Shown: positions 34,114 to 42,506 of the stretch, in pieces | How the letters are laid out: every line of letters begins with the position of its first letter | Numbering within the stretch: the stretch's first letter is position 1 | Source: UBA6107 sp964459385 | Lineage (GTDB): Bacteria; Chloroflexota; Anaerolineae; Anaerolineales; Anaerolineaceae | Direction: 5' to 3' | Assembly: GCA_964459385.1 (NCBI GenBank) | Contig: CAYWLG010000002.1 | Span: forward strand, 186,001-250,000 | Length of the DNA: 64,000 bases | Notes under the pieces: model-generated | What the model was told of the DNA's origin: nothing | The model's input: only the letters and a program-made list of their open reading frames with translations | Databases searched by the model: none | Program-made: the position numbers and the translations under genes

Positions 34114-35800
34114 AGAACACCCTCTCTCCCTGCGTCTTGTTGTTAATATAGGTCAGGGCCAGGATAATGGCGAAAAGCACAAAGGCCATTGCCGATGCAT
34201 AGCCATAACGGAGTTTGCTGAAAAACTCGTTGAAGATCACCACACTAAGGGTGTCCGTCGTGCCCAGAGCGGCATCCAGGCGCATGACCCAGATCTGGTT
34301 GAAGGCCTTGAAGGTGCCGATCACCGCGATCAGTGTGAGGAAGTAGGTGGTGGGGGAGAGGAGCGGGAAGGTGATGTGTCTGAAAACACCCCAACGACTG
34401 GCGCCATCAATTTCTGCGGCTTCCTGGATCTCTTTTGAGATGTTTCCCAGCCCGGCCAGATAGATGACGATGTCATAGCCCACATACATCCAGATGGAAT
34501 AGATCATGACCACCACCAGCGCCAGACTGGGGCCGTTTGCCCAAGCCGGCCAGGCATGAATGCCGATCTTGTCGGCCAGCAGTTGTAAAACGCCTTTGGG
34601 CTCCCAAAGCCACTGCAAAGGGTCCAGCCCGACAGCCCTGAGTATGGAGTTTGCCGGTGCCTGCAGCCGGTTTGAAAAGATTTGCCTGAAGACCGCTGCG
34701 CTCGCCACGGAGGGTGTGACATAGGGCAGGAAAAAGAGAATTCTGAACAACTGTGAGCCCTTGAATTTTTGGAACAAAAGCACCGCCAAAAATAGCGAAA
34801 GTACCAATTGGAAAGGAATTGTGCCAAGCGAATAGAACAGGGTGGTGCGCAGGCCGGCCCACAGATCGGGGTCTCCGGCTGCCACAGCGATGGGCAGTTC
34901 GCCGATCATGATCCATCCGCCGATGATAAAAACGGTGGCCCCAAGCAGCCTGAATACAAACAACAACGTTGTACGCTGGTCTTTTGCCCCTTGCCAGAGC
35001 TTCCAGCCGATGAAGAGCAGAATGATCCCGCTTGAAATGCTGATGAGTTGTGGCAAAATTCCCGGGTCTGCGCCGCTCTGAGTTGCCGCATTGTAGGCGG
35101 CCATCATCTGAGAATAGGTGTAGTACAGCAGTATTGCGCCAACCCCGACGCTGGCCCAGGCGGTCGCCAAAATGCCCTGATGTTCGATGTTCTGCGGTTT
35201 TCGCCATATATAAAGGCTGGCCACAAAGGCGATCACGGCGGCAAGGAGCAGCCACAGCATCAATGTGCGCGCCTGTACCACGGCCGGCTGATTGAAGGCT
35301 TCTCCCAACAAGCGAATGAACAGTTCTCTGGTCTTGGTGACCCCTGTGATGGCATTGGCGATATCCAAAATATTGGGCAGCAAGATCACCGTCCAGCGCA
35401 CGAAACTCAAAACGGTTGCCGCAATGAGAATGCCCGGCAGGTTAAGCAGCCAAAAATGGCCGGGGGTCTCTGAAAGATTTTTATAGGCTTTTTTGAACTG
35501 GAAGAAGGCTAACACCAGCGCGCCGATACCGAGGGCAAATACTGCCAGGTAGGCCAGGTTACCGATGGCCTCGGTGTAATTGGCCAGGCCGATCATGTCG
35601 CCGCGTTTGAGGCGCCACTTGTAAAGGCTGACAAAGAGCGCGAACCCTACCGGAAAGATGCCGAACAAGCCAATGAGAATCACGGCTGGCGCCACCATCA
35701 GATAGCCGGTAAAGTATTCACGCCAGTTTCTTAACATATGGGGAGTGAACCAGCCACGAATATCTTGCAGGGCTGAACGCAGTGATTTTTGTGATTTCAC
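34106..35800 (-). CDS. Sugar ABC transporter permease (MalF-like) with a large membrane insert
   Basis: 564 residues, almost twice the usual 300. Residues about 30-65 are the normal first segment (Y-L-M-V-A-P-A-V-I-L-I-G-L-F). The normal second part resumes near 311 (G-L-R-T-T-L-F-Y-S-L-G-T) and includes the coupling motif E-I-Q-E-A-A-E-I-D-G-A-S at about 457-468. Between them lies a 220-residue insert with about six hydrophobic segments. The start is GTG with GAGGAG upstream. It lies first in the minus-strand set with the MalG-like partner and the binding protein. Confidence 0.88.
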   Translation of the reverse strand: MKSQKSLRSALQDIRGWFTPHMLRNWREYFTGYLMVAPAVILIGLFGIFPVGFALFVSLYKWRLKRGDMIGLANYTEAIGNLAYLAVFALGIGALVLAFFQFKKAYKNLSETPGHFWLLNLPGILIAATVLSFVRWTVILLPNILDIANAITGVTKTRELFIRLLGEAFNQPAVVQARTLMLWLLLAAVIAFVASLYIWRKPQNIEHQGILATAWASVGVGAILLYYTYSQMMAAYNAATQSGADPGILPQLISISSGIILLFIGWKLWQGAKDQRTTLLFVFRLLGATVFIIGGWIMIGELPIAVAAGDPDLWAGLRTTLFYSLGTIPFQLVLSLFLAVLLFQKFKGSQLFRILFFLPYVTPSVASAAVFRQIFSNRLQAPANSILRAVGLDPLQWLWEPKGVLQLLADKIGIHAWPAWANGPSLALVVVMIYSIWMYVGYDIVIYLAGLGNISKEIQEAAEIDGASRWGVFRHITFPLLSPTTYFLTLIAVIGTFKAFNQIWVMRLDAALGTTDTLSVVIFNEFFSKLRYGYASAMAFVLFAIILALTYINNKTQGERVFYG

Positions 35801-35816
35801 AACCCTCTCTCCTCAA

Positions 35817-36704
35817 CTAATCATCACTGATGTTCTTCTGTAACCATTGTACATCAGCTTCAGGTGGAAAAGGACTGCTGGAGCGCTTGAAGGAGAACCC
35901 GGCAGCATGGGCATGCCCGCCGCCGCCGAATTTTTTGGCGATCACAGAAACATCCACTTCTTTTGAAAACAGGGTGACGTTGGTGCTGAGAACGCCTTGC
36001 TGCATCTGATCTTCATAGCAGTAAACGATCTCGTAACCCAGATCGCGTCCGCGCTGGCCCAGGTCGCCGTTGCCGGGGGCATTAATGGCCAGGGTGCGTT
36101 CCCCGAAAAACTTCACTTCGAAACCGCGCCGCTCGACCAAAGCATTGATCTCGTCCAGACGAATTTCGCGCAGACGGGCGCCTTCTTTGAGAATTTCATT
36201 CAACACTTTCGGGTCGTTTTCCAGGAGCGGCTGCCACAACGAATCATTCTCGGCCCTTGTATCACGTACATAGAGGCCTTCGCCAAAGGCGCCGGTGTCT
36301 TTTTCGGCCCAGCGCCAGATGTCGCGGTCGCCGACCAGAACGATGGCCCGCGGCACAGCCCGAGCGGGGAAGAAGAACTTCCAGGCCAGCACACAGGCGG
36401 CTTCATTAATATCTCGGATGCCGGTCCATTGAGATGAGGCCTTTTCCATTTCTTTGATGGCACTGATATGGTGGTCGATCCAGGTAAACTCTCGACCAAC
36501 CGCCAGCTTTTGCATTTCTTGCGGCGGGAAGGAGAAATCGACCACGATAACTTTGCTGGCTTTCTCCACCAGCGGCCAGGGAATGGTCAGGTCGTCGTAA
36601 TCCACCTCGACCAGATGAACCTCTTTGCCAAGTGCATAGCGAACGATGGCACCACTGGCACGACCATCTTCATCACTATGATGGAAACAGATCGTCAGGC
36701 CCAT
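35817..36704 (-). CDS. DHH-family phosphoesterase
   Basis: 295 residues. Metal-binding motifs of the DHH superfamily are present: H-H-S-D-E-D-G near the start, V-V-D-F-S-F-P, and the D-H-H signature in W-I-D-H-H-I-S. The C-terminal DHHA1-type domain carries G-G-G-G-H-A-H-A-A-G-F. Members cleave short oligoribonucleotides, pAp or cyclic dinucleotides, and which applies here is not visible. It stops 17 bases before the MalF-like start on the same strand, so it may share transcription with the sugar importer. Confidence 0.85.
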   Translation of the reverse strand: MGLTICFHHSDEDGRASGAIVRYALGKEVHLVEVDYDDLTIPWPLVEKASKVIVVDFSFPPQEMQKLAVGREFTWIDHHISAIKEMEKASSQWTGIRDINEAACVLAWKFFFPARAVPRAIVLVGDRDIWRWAEKDTGAFGEGLYVRDTRAENDSLWQPLLENDPKVLNEILKEGARLREIRLDEINALVERRGFEVKFFGERTLAINAPGNGDLGQRGRDLGYEIVYCYEDQMQQGVLSTNVTLFSKEVDVSVIAKKFGGGGHAHAAGFSFKRSSSPFPPEADVQWLQKNISDD

Positions 36705-37073
36705 AGCTTCACCATTATAGGGTTTGTCGTTCCAGAGGGTTGGGCAGTGGATGCAACGACACGATTTTTATAAAGAACATCTACCAATAAAAAAGTCACA
36801 GCGGTGGATAGCCTCCAAAATGATTTGCTCATCACACCTCCCGTAAGTTTTATTGTACTGGCAGTTAGTGAAAATAAAAAGTAAACACGTTAACAAATTG
36901 TTATGGTTTTATTAAAAGAGGGCTATTGTGCAAAATATTTATTCCTTCTGATTTCTTTAAATAATCAGAATTGATAATGACCATTTATTTGTGTTCATAA
37001 ATAAGTGATAAAAAGCGATTGTGTTTTATAAAAAAATACGGATAATTAAATATAAACTTTTAGGAGGGAAAAA
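36705..37073. other. 369-base divergent gap
   Basis: Sequence becomes strongly AT-rich halfway through. It should hold the promoters of the DHH gene (minus) and the WD40 pair (plus). TAACAA-A-TTGTTA at 36891-36903 is a perfect dyad that could be an operator. AGGAGGG at about 37062 is the ribosome site of the next gene. No gene was seen. Confidence 0.55.
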
Positions 37074-37568
37074 ATGGATTTATCAAAATTTGTAGAGGTT
37101 GACCCTAAATATTCACAAATAGTTCTTGAAATAAGTGACGTGTTACTTAATAGCTCTATTAATGATTTTATTCAACAATTACAGAAGAAAAAGCTAGTTC
37201 CTTCAAATCAAATATTCCATACTCAAGAAGGCGGAAACGAAATAATCACATTGCTATTATATGTAGGCAGTCTTGATCAAGTGGTTTTTGTTTATAGTTT
37301 TTTGAAGCAAGAAAAGAACAAGTACGTCGTCAATTTGAGAAGATTCGAAAAAGCCAACTTGTTTGGGAGGGGAGCTTTTGGTTTACTTAAAAATGTAGCG
37401 TCTGGGAAAGTAAGGACTTTAGATTTAGAAATTGATCTGTTTAGGAATGTAGGGAAAATGGCAAAAGGGATCTCGACTCCCAGCCCCCTAAATAAAGATG
37501 CCAATGAATGGGCTCAATTTCATTTTGCGCGGATTACCACAGTATTTAATTCTGTTTTTTCGGTATAG
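37074..37568 (+). CDS. Unknown 164-residue protein, partner of the WD40 gene
   Basis: 164 residues, AT-rich, with a strong AGGAGGG ribosome site. The central part has alternating hydrophobic strands (I-I-T-L-L-L-Y-V-G and V-V-F-V-Y-S-F-L), followed by a helical region and a C-terminal F-A-R-I-T-T-V-F. There is no signal peptide, and no catalytic motif was recognised. The next gene starts 18 bases downstream, so the two are very likely co-expressed. Composition differs sharply from both neighbours, which suggests transfer as a pair. Confidence 0.7.
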   Translation: MDLSKFVEVDPKYSQIVLEISDVLLNSSINDFIQQLQKKKLVPSNQIFHTQEGGNEIITLLLYVGSLDQVVFVYSFLKQEKNKYVVNLRRFEKANLFGRGAFGLLKNVASGKVRTLDLEIDLFRNVGKMAKGISTPSPLNKDANEWAQFHFARITTVFNSVFSV

Positions 37569-37586
37569 CCACGGTAAGAAGTTTAA

Positions 37587-38735
37587 TTGGACACAAATAA
37601 AATACTGAAAACCATTTATTTAAAATTTCTAAAAGAATTTTTTACTTTACTATGGAATAACTTAGCAAGTAAACTTCTCTTAATATTCGATTTAATTAGC
37701 CTCACAATTAGTATGTTTCCTAAGTTAGTCGTTATTCCTCCGTTATGGGTGATTACGTTTAACGTTTTTTGGCTGTTAGCAACATCCGTATTCATTTTAA
37801 TTAAGAAAAAGCACAAAATTATCAAGCAACCCGATTATTCCCTATTAGAGCATACATATTTTATTAATGCGATTGCAATAAGCTCCAATGAGAGGTATCT
37901 TATCTCGTGCGGCGGTGATGATTTAGTGATTATTTGGGACCTTCAGAAAAAGAAACTTTATAAACGTTTTGAAGATGAGGGTTGGGTTGGAAATGTAATA
38001 TTTTCCTCGACCAATAATGTTGCGTATTCGTTACTTGGAAAAAATGGAACCGTTTCTCAAATAGATGTTAAAAGTAAGAGCAAAGCGACAATAAACGGTT
38101 CCTTTGGATCACCTTGCCGTGGATTAGCATTATCAGCAAGTGGTAGAAAAATGATTGTTTGTGGCAAGAATGGTTCATTTACAATATCATCCCCCGAATT
38201 GATTAATTCCGGTAACTTGATAGTAAAAATTTCCGAAACAGAATTGTCAAAGGTGTGTATTTATGAAAATGATAGTTTTGCAATTGGCAGTAAATCAGGC
38301 GAGATTTTTTATGGAAAATTGTTAGGGAATGTCAGTAAAAGAAATATCCATAAAGTGTATCAAGAACCAGATCATGAAGCCGTCAGGGGAATATCGTTCC
38401 TTGATTCAATGCACATTGTTTTTACTGATAGTGGGGGAAAAGTTAACATCATTTGTTTATCAACTAAAAAAGTGATTTCTCAACTTGCACATAATGGCCA
38501 TGCGATTGCTTTATGCGTCAGCCCTAACAAAAGGTACATCTTTACCGGAGGACAAGATAACCGAATTTGTTGCTGGCAAATAAAAGAGGGAGTTCTTTTT
38601 ATGGAATTTGAAATTCAAGGCCATTCAGATGATGTGACTTGCATGGTCTTAGATAAGAATTTTCAGCTTTATTCAGCGAGCAGAGATAATTCAATCATGA
38701 TTTGGAGTTTGTTTGGTCTAAATCTATATAAGTAA
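37587..38735 (+). CDS. Membrane-anchored WD40 beta-propeller protein
   Basis: 382 residues from a TTG start. Residues about 18-72 form two hydrophobic helices, followed by a basic cytoplasmic stretch (K-K-K-H-K). The rest breaks into seven WD40-like repeats, of which the first (S-C-G-G-D-D-L-V-I-I-W-D), the sixth (T-G-G-Q-D-N-R-I-C-C-W) and the seventh (S-A-S-R-D-N-S-I-M-I-W-S) are clearest, so a full seven-bladed propeller is likely, facing the cytoplasm. Propellers are usually protein-binding platforms. No enzyme domain is attached. It shares AT-rich composition with the upstream unknown gene. Confidence 0.8.
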   Translation: MDTNKILKTIYLKFLKEFFTLLWNNLASKLLLIFDLISLTISMFPKLVVIPPLWVITFNVFWLLATSVFILIKKKHKIIKQPDYSLLEHTYFINAIAISSNERYLISCGGDDLVIIWDLQKKKLYKRFEDEGWVGNVIFSSTNNVAYSLLGKNGTVSQIDVKSKSKATINGSFGSPCRGLALSASGRKMIVCGKNGSFTISSPELINSGNLIVKISETELSKVCIYENDSFAIGSKSGEIFYGKLLGNVSKRNIHKVYQEPDHEAVRGISFLDSMHIVFTDSGGKVNIICLSTKKVISQLAHNGHAIALCVSPNKRYIFTGGQDNRICCWQIKEGVLFMEFEIQGHSDDVTCMVLDKNFQLYSASRDNSIMIWSLFGLNLYK

Positions 38736-38808
38736 GATGATTTACAGATCTTCAATGCAGAGCCTCTATTCTGTTGGATTACTAAGAATTTTTCCATCTC
38801 CCATTTGT

Positions 38809-38837
38809 TTGACGCGCTGACATATCGGGTCTAAAAT
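38809..38837 (+). promoter_or_regulatory. Candidate promoter of the MFS gene
   Basis: TTGACG at 38809-38814 and TAAAAT at 38832-38837 are 17 bases apart, close to the sigma70 consensus and 46 bases ahead of the MFS start codon. It separates the MFS gene from the WD40 pair. Confidence 0.5.
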
Positions 38838-38883
38838 TGGCCCATCTGCAAAAATTCCCAACAAAGCAATATGGAGCGTTTCT

Positions 38884-40233
38884 ATGGAAGCTGAGAAAGC
38901 GCAAGATGCCAAAATGCCGGCTCGCCCTGCGATGAATCGCACAGCCAAAACGACCGTCATCATCTTCTTCATCTTCATGTTGCTGCATCAGACCGATAAG
39001 CTGTTGATCGGCCCGCTGCAGACCGACATCATGGCCACTTTCAAAATGAGCTATACGCAGTGGGGGTTCATCAACTCTGGGGCGCTCATTGTGGGCACGC
39101 TTTTCTATCCGTTGTGGGGTTGGCTCAGCGATAAATACAACCGCGCCAAATTGCTGGCGGCGGCCTCCTTCATTTGGGGCTCGACCACCTGGTTGAGCGC
39201 TCTGGCGCCGCGTTTTCACACCCCGGCCCGCTTCTCTGATTTTATGATCACGCGTTCCTCCACCGGTATTGATGATTCCAGTTATCCCGGCATGTACAGT
39301 CTGGTCTCTGATCTCTTCTCTCCCAAAGTGCGCGGTAAAGTGTATGGCGTTTTGCAGCTTACCCAACCCATTGGCTACTTGATCGGCATGGTCATTGCCT
39401 TGATGTTCACTACCGCTCTGGGTGGCTGGGAGAACGTGTTCATCCTCACCGGCACACTCGGTATCATCTTGGCTTTCGTGATCTATTTCTTCGTCAAAGA
39501 CGTTCCCCGCGGCAGCGGCGAAGATGAACTGCAGAACGTGGAAGGCGCCAGCTATAAGTTCAATTGGAAGGCCCTCAGCCAGATCTTCAAACGCAAAAGC
39601 CTCTGGATGGTCTACCTGCAAGGGTTTGCGGGCGTTTTCCCGTGGAACGTGATCACTTATTACATCTTTGGCTATCTTGAAAGCGAACGCGGCTACGACA
39701 GCACCACCACCCTGCTCATCATGGCCCCTGCAATCTTGATGATGGCCGCGGGTTACCCGGCCGGTGGCTGGTTGGGCGATAAGCTCTTCAAAAGGACCAA
39801 ACGTGGCCGCCTGATCGCCAGCGAGATCGGCATCATTTTAGGGATGGTGGGCTTATTTGCTGCCCTCAGCACCCCCAACAGCCAGGTGCTGGTGTTCGGC
39901 ATTCTCATGGGCATCACCGCCTTCTTTATGCCCTTCGCCTCACCGAATATCATCTCGACCATGTATGATGTGACCCTGCCCGAAGTGCGCTCCTCGGCCC
40001 AATCGGTGGAAAGCCTCATCGAAACCGCAGGCGCCTGGACGGCCCCCATCCTGGCCGGCTTGCTGGCAGATGCCTTTACCGTGGGATTTTCCATCAAATT
40101 GATCTGCACCGTGGCCTGGGGTCTGTGCGTGGTCTTTATGATCTTCGCCATCTTCTTCATCCCCAAGGATATCGAAAGCCTGCACAAACAACTCGAAGAA
40201 CGTGCCGCACAGGCTTCTGCTGCAAACAAATAA
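38884..40233 (+). CDS. MFS transporter
   Basis: 449 residues with about twelve membrane segments. G-W-L-S-D-K-Y-N-R-A-K between segments 2 and 3 is the MFS signature loop, and G-W-L-G-D-K-L-F-K-R-T-K is its repeat in the second half. The arrangement I-D-D-S-S-Y-P-G-M-Y-S recalls the sugar-acid and organophosphate branch, but the substrate is not visible. It has its own promoter and terminator, so it is a single-gene unit. Confidence 0.9.
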   Translation: MEAEKAQDAKMPARPAMNRTAKTTVIIFFIFMLLHQTDKLLIGPLQTDIMATFKMSYTQWGFINSGALIVGTLFYPLWGWLSDKYNRAKLLAAASFIWGSTTWLSALAPRFHTPARFSDFMITRSSTGIDDSSYPGMYSLVSDLFSPKVRGKVYGVLQLTQPIGYLIGMVIALMFTTALGGWENVFILTGTLGIILAFVIYFFVKDVPRGSGEDELQNVEGASYKFNWKALSQIFKRKSLWMVYLQGFAGVFPWNVITYYIFGYLESERGYDSTTTLLIMAPAILMMAAGYPAGGWLGDKLFKRTKRGRLIASEIGIILGMVGLFAALSTPNSQVLVFGILMGITAFFMPFASPNIISTMYDVTLPEVRSSAQSVESLIETAGAWTAPILAGLLADAFTVGFSIKLICTVAWGLCVVFMIFAIFFIPKDIESLHKQLEERAAQASAANK

Positions 40234-40244
40234 TTGACCCTTTT

Positions 40245-40282
40245 AACTCCCCTGAGGCGAAACATCCTTCAGGGGAGTTTTG
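40245..40282 (+). terminator. Terminator after the MFS gene
   Basis: The 11-base arms AACTCCCCTGA (40245-40255) and TCAGGGGAGTT (40269-40279) are followed by TTGC. It lies 11 bases beyond the stop. Confidence 0.8.
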
Positions 40283-40284
40283 CA

Positions 40285-40436
40285 TGCCCCTCCCCTGCTC
40301 TTGTAGGAGAGCCAACACTATTGATTAATCTATACGAAAGGCAGTAGCTCTTTCGGAACAATAAGCGCTCGTGAATTAGAAGGTCACGCAAACAGGCTCG
40401 TGGAATTTTTTTACATCCACGAGTCTGTTTTTCTTG
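40285..40436 (+). ncRNA. Candidate small RNA: three stacked hairpins ending in a terminator
   Basis: CGAAAG/CTTTCG (40335-40340 and 40350-40355, nine-base loop) is followed by CGTGA/TCACG (40370-40374 and 40384-40388, nine-base loop). A 14-base stem comes next (40391-40404 and 40416-40429, one G-T pair), running into a T-rich tail. The MFS transcript already ends upstream, and the next gene is on the other strand, so this second terminator needs its own transcript. No strong promoter was seen, so the RNA's 5' end is a guess. Confidence 0.35.
40391..40436 (+). terminator. Second terminator on the plus strand
   Basis: A 14-base stem with an A/T loop (40405-40415) is followed by TTTTCTTG. Its polarity is plus, so it does not serve the convergent minus-strand gene at 40474. 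Confidence 0.75.
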
Positions 40437-40473
40437 TTCGAGTGAGTTTTATAAATGGCCAGAATTTGCCCGT

Positions 40474-42468
40474 TCAAGACCCAGGGCAAAAATCACTGAG
40501 TAATTGAGTTTGTGCTGCCAAATAAGAAGTGGCGTTCATGTCAGCGCTGTACGAAGAAAACACCTTGCAAGCCTGCGAGCGGGTGTATGGATCAGCGAGA
40601 ATGCCTTCCCTTGCCTGTGAGTAAAGTGGTGAATCGGCATAGGCAAACGCCTGTGCAAAAACCAGCCATTCCATCGGATCATGCGGGGATAAATTCTCCT
40701 GCACGGCAAGCTGCCCCAGTTCTGAGGCTTTTTCCCACTCCCCTCTTTGCCGGTCAAGCTGCGCCAGCTCATAATAATAACACCAGCCTTTTTCGGGCTC
40801 CGGGCCAAAGAGATCTACCCTGGGTGATGGCACGTAAGAGGAAGCCGCCTCAATACGATCCAGTTTCGACAGCAGCCCCACCTCTTGCAGGTAATCCCGA
40901 TCCCCCTGAGAAAACTCAGGGTGAGCACCGTCTATGACGTGCAAACAGGAATCGGCGGATTTCGTGATGACCAACAAATGGCTGAAATCGCGGTCAAAGG
41001 TGACCGTTTTTCGTGTATAGATGTCTTGACGCTGCGAAAGAAAGAGCTGTTTGGTGGTGCCATCCAGCACCTCCGCGGTGATTTGCAGGTCCTTTTCGCC
41101 CGGATAATAGATGAGGTTGGCCGGCCCCCAAAATGTGTAATCCTCATCGTTGATGCCATACTCAATCTGGCCGGTGATCAAAGTGGTCGGTTCAATCTGC
41201 GGCGCGCGCCAGGCAAGCTGCCACCAGACGGCATTGGTTTGCTCATAGTTGAGTTTAAAGATGTAATCGTTGGTAAATTGAGTCAGCAGGGCCAGAGCGA
41301 TCAGGCCAAAAGAAAAGAGGTATTTTATCGTGGAAAAATTGATGAGTGACAACAAACCTACGATGAAAATGCAAGCCGTGATCGACCCTGGGTAAGAGAA
41401 GCGGTCCCCGGTGAACACATAAGTGATCTCACGCCCGCCAAAGATGATCGGCACCAGCGCACCGATAGACCCGATCAGTCCCACGAGGATCATTGCCCAG
41501 GCGTCCTTTTTCGCCATGGTCTCCGTTTGGGTCAATTGCGCCAGTTTCTTCAGTAAAAATACCACCAGAAAGGCAACGACAATTGCGATGGCTATTCCGA
41601 TCAACAGAACGCCCGCCGGTGTCGTTTTCGAAAAAACGTTCAGGGGTTCGTAATAGGCTGAAAACAATAACCGGTACAAATTAACAAGGAGGGCTCTGAT
41701 ATCTTCAACGATCTTTTGTGTGAAATTGGTATAGCCGGCAAACATCGACTGTGCATCTACCGAGGCTCGTCTGGCCTGAAATACGAAAAAGCGCCAGTAG
41801 AAAAAAGCCCCCGCGTTGACCGCAAAAACCGGAAAGAAAATCCATGATCTCTTTTTGGGCATTTGCTGTTGATTGAGCAGCACAAAAAGAAGTAAAAACC
41901 TCAGGGCTTCCATCCCCAGGTAATATTCCATCAAACCGTAGCTCACTTGAGCCAGCCCGACTGCAATTAGAATTTCGACCAGAACGATGAAAGCGTTTTT
42001 GGTTTTTGTGGCCAACAAGCTGAAGTAGATCGAGGCAACCATACACAATCGAGAAAACAACTGCGCCTGATAGTCAAGGGCATGCGTTTGTTCATGAAAA
42101 CCCGGGAAGAGAACGACCAGGCTGGATATCAACACATTTGCCCAAAAGTGCTTCGGCCAAATGAACATCAAGATCAGAAAGACGAAAACGGTATCCAGAA
42201 AGCGCCAGGTCAAAGCCGCGACCTGATACTCGGTCATGTTCGTGTGAAAAAGCCGGTACTCCGCCAGGCCAAAATATCCCCGCAGCGGCCGGTCGATCGA
42301 GAAGTGATCCACCAGTGATCCAGCTCCGCGCTGCTCTGTAATAAACAGTGTGTCCCAGTCATCCTGCAGATAGCCGGTGTGATTGATAAACGGCAGGTAG
42401 GCCGCCAGCAGCAAGATCAAAAAGATCCCAAAGGCTATGAGATAACTTTTTCGGGTCGGGGTCAGCAT
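40474..42468 (-). CDS. GT-C-like multi-membrane-segment protein
   Basis: 664 residues with about eleven hydrophobic segments in the first 430, then a 230-residue soluble tail. The first outer loop has G-Y-L-Q-D-D-W-D-T, an acidic pair after segment 1 as in GT-C lipid-linked sugar transferases. I infer a transferase using a polyprenyl-phosphate sugar outside the membrane, but no named subfamily was recognised. The soluble tail has W-C-Y-Y-Y-E-L-A and helical repeats resembling TPRs. Confidence 0.7.
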   Translation of the reverse strand: MLTPTRKSYLIAFGIFLILLLAAYLPFINHTGYLQDDWDTLFITEQRGAGSLVDHFSIDRPLRGYFGLAEYRLFHTNMTEYQVAALTWRFLDTVFVFLILMFIWPKHFWANVLISSLVVLFPGFHEQTHALDYQAQLFSRLCMVASIYFSLLATKTKNAFIVLVEILIAVGLAQVSYGLMEYYLGMEALRFLLLFVLLNQQQMPKKRSWIFFPVFAVNAGAFFYWRFFVFQARRASVDAQSMFAGYTNFTQKIVEDIRALLVNLYRLLFSAYYEPLNVFSKTTPAGVLLIGIAIAIVVAFLVVFLLKKLAQLTQTETMAKKDAWAMILVGLIGSIGALVPIIFGGREITYVFTGDRFSYPGSITACIFIVGLLSLINFSTIKYLFSFGLIALALLTQFTNDYIFKLNYEQTNAVWWQLAWRAPQIEPTTLITGQIEYGINDEDYTFWGPANLIYYPGEKDLQITAEVLDGTTKQLFLSQRQDIYTRKTVTFDRDFSHLLVITKSADSCLHVIDGAHPEFSQGDRDYLQEVGLLSKLDRIEAASSYVPSPRVDLFGPEPEKGWCYYYELAQLDRQRGEWEKASELGQLAVQENLSPHDPMEWLVFAQAFAYADSPLYSQAREGILADPYTRSQACKVFSSYSADMNATSYLAAQTQLLSDFCPGS

Positions 42469-42506
42469 AATTGCTCCATAAAAAAATGATGATCTAGAAC
42501 GTTTTC

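Noticed and set aside
37074..38735. Toxin-antitoxin or known defence module for the WD40 pair
   Set aside because: No nuclease, protease, NTPase or toxin motif was found in either protein, so no known system name is justified.
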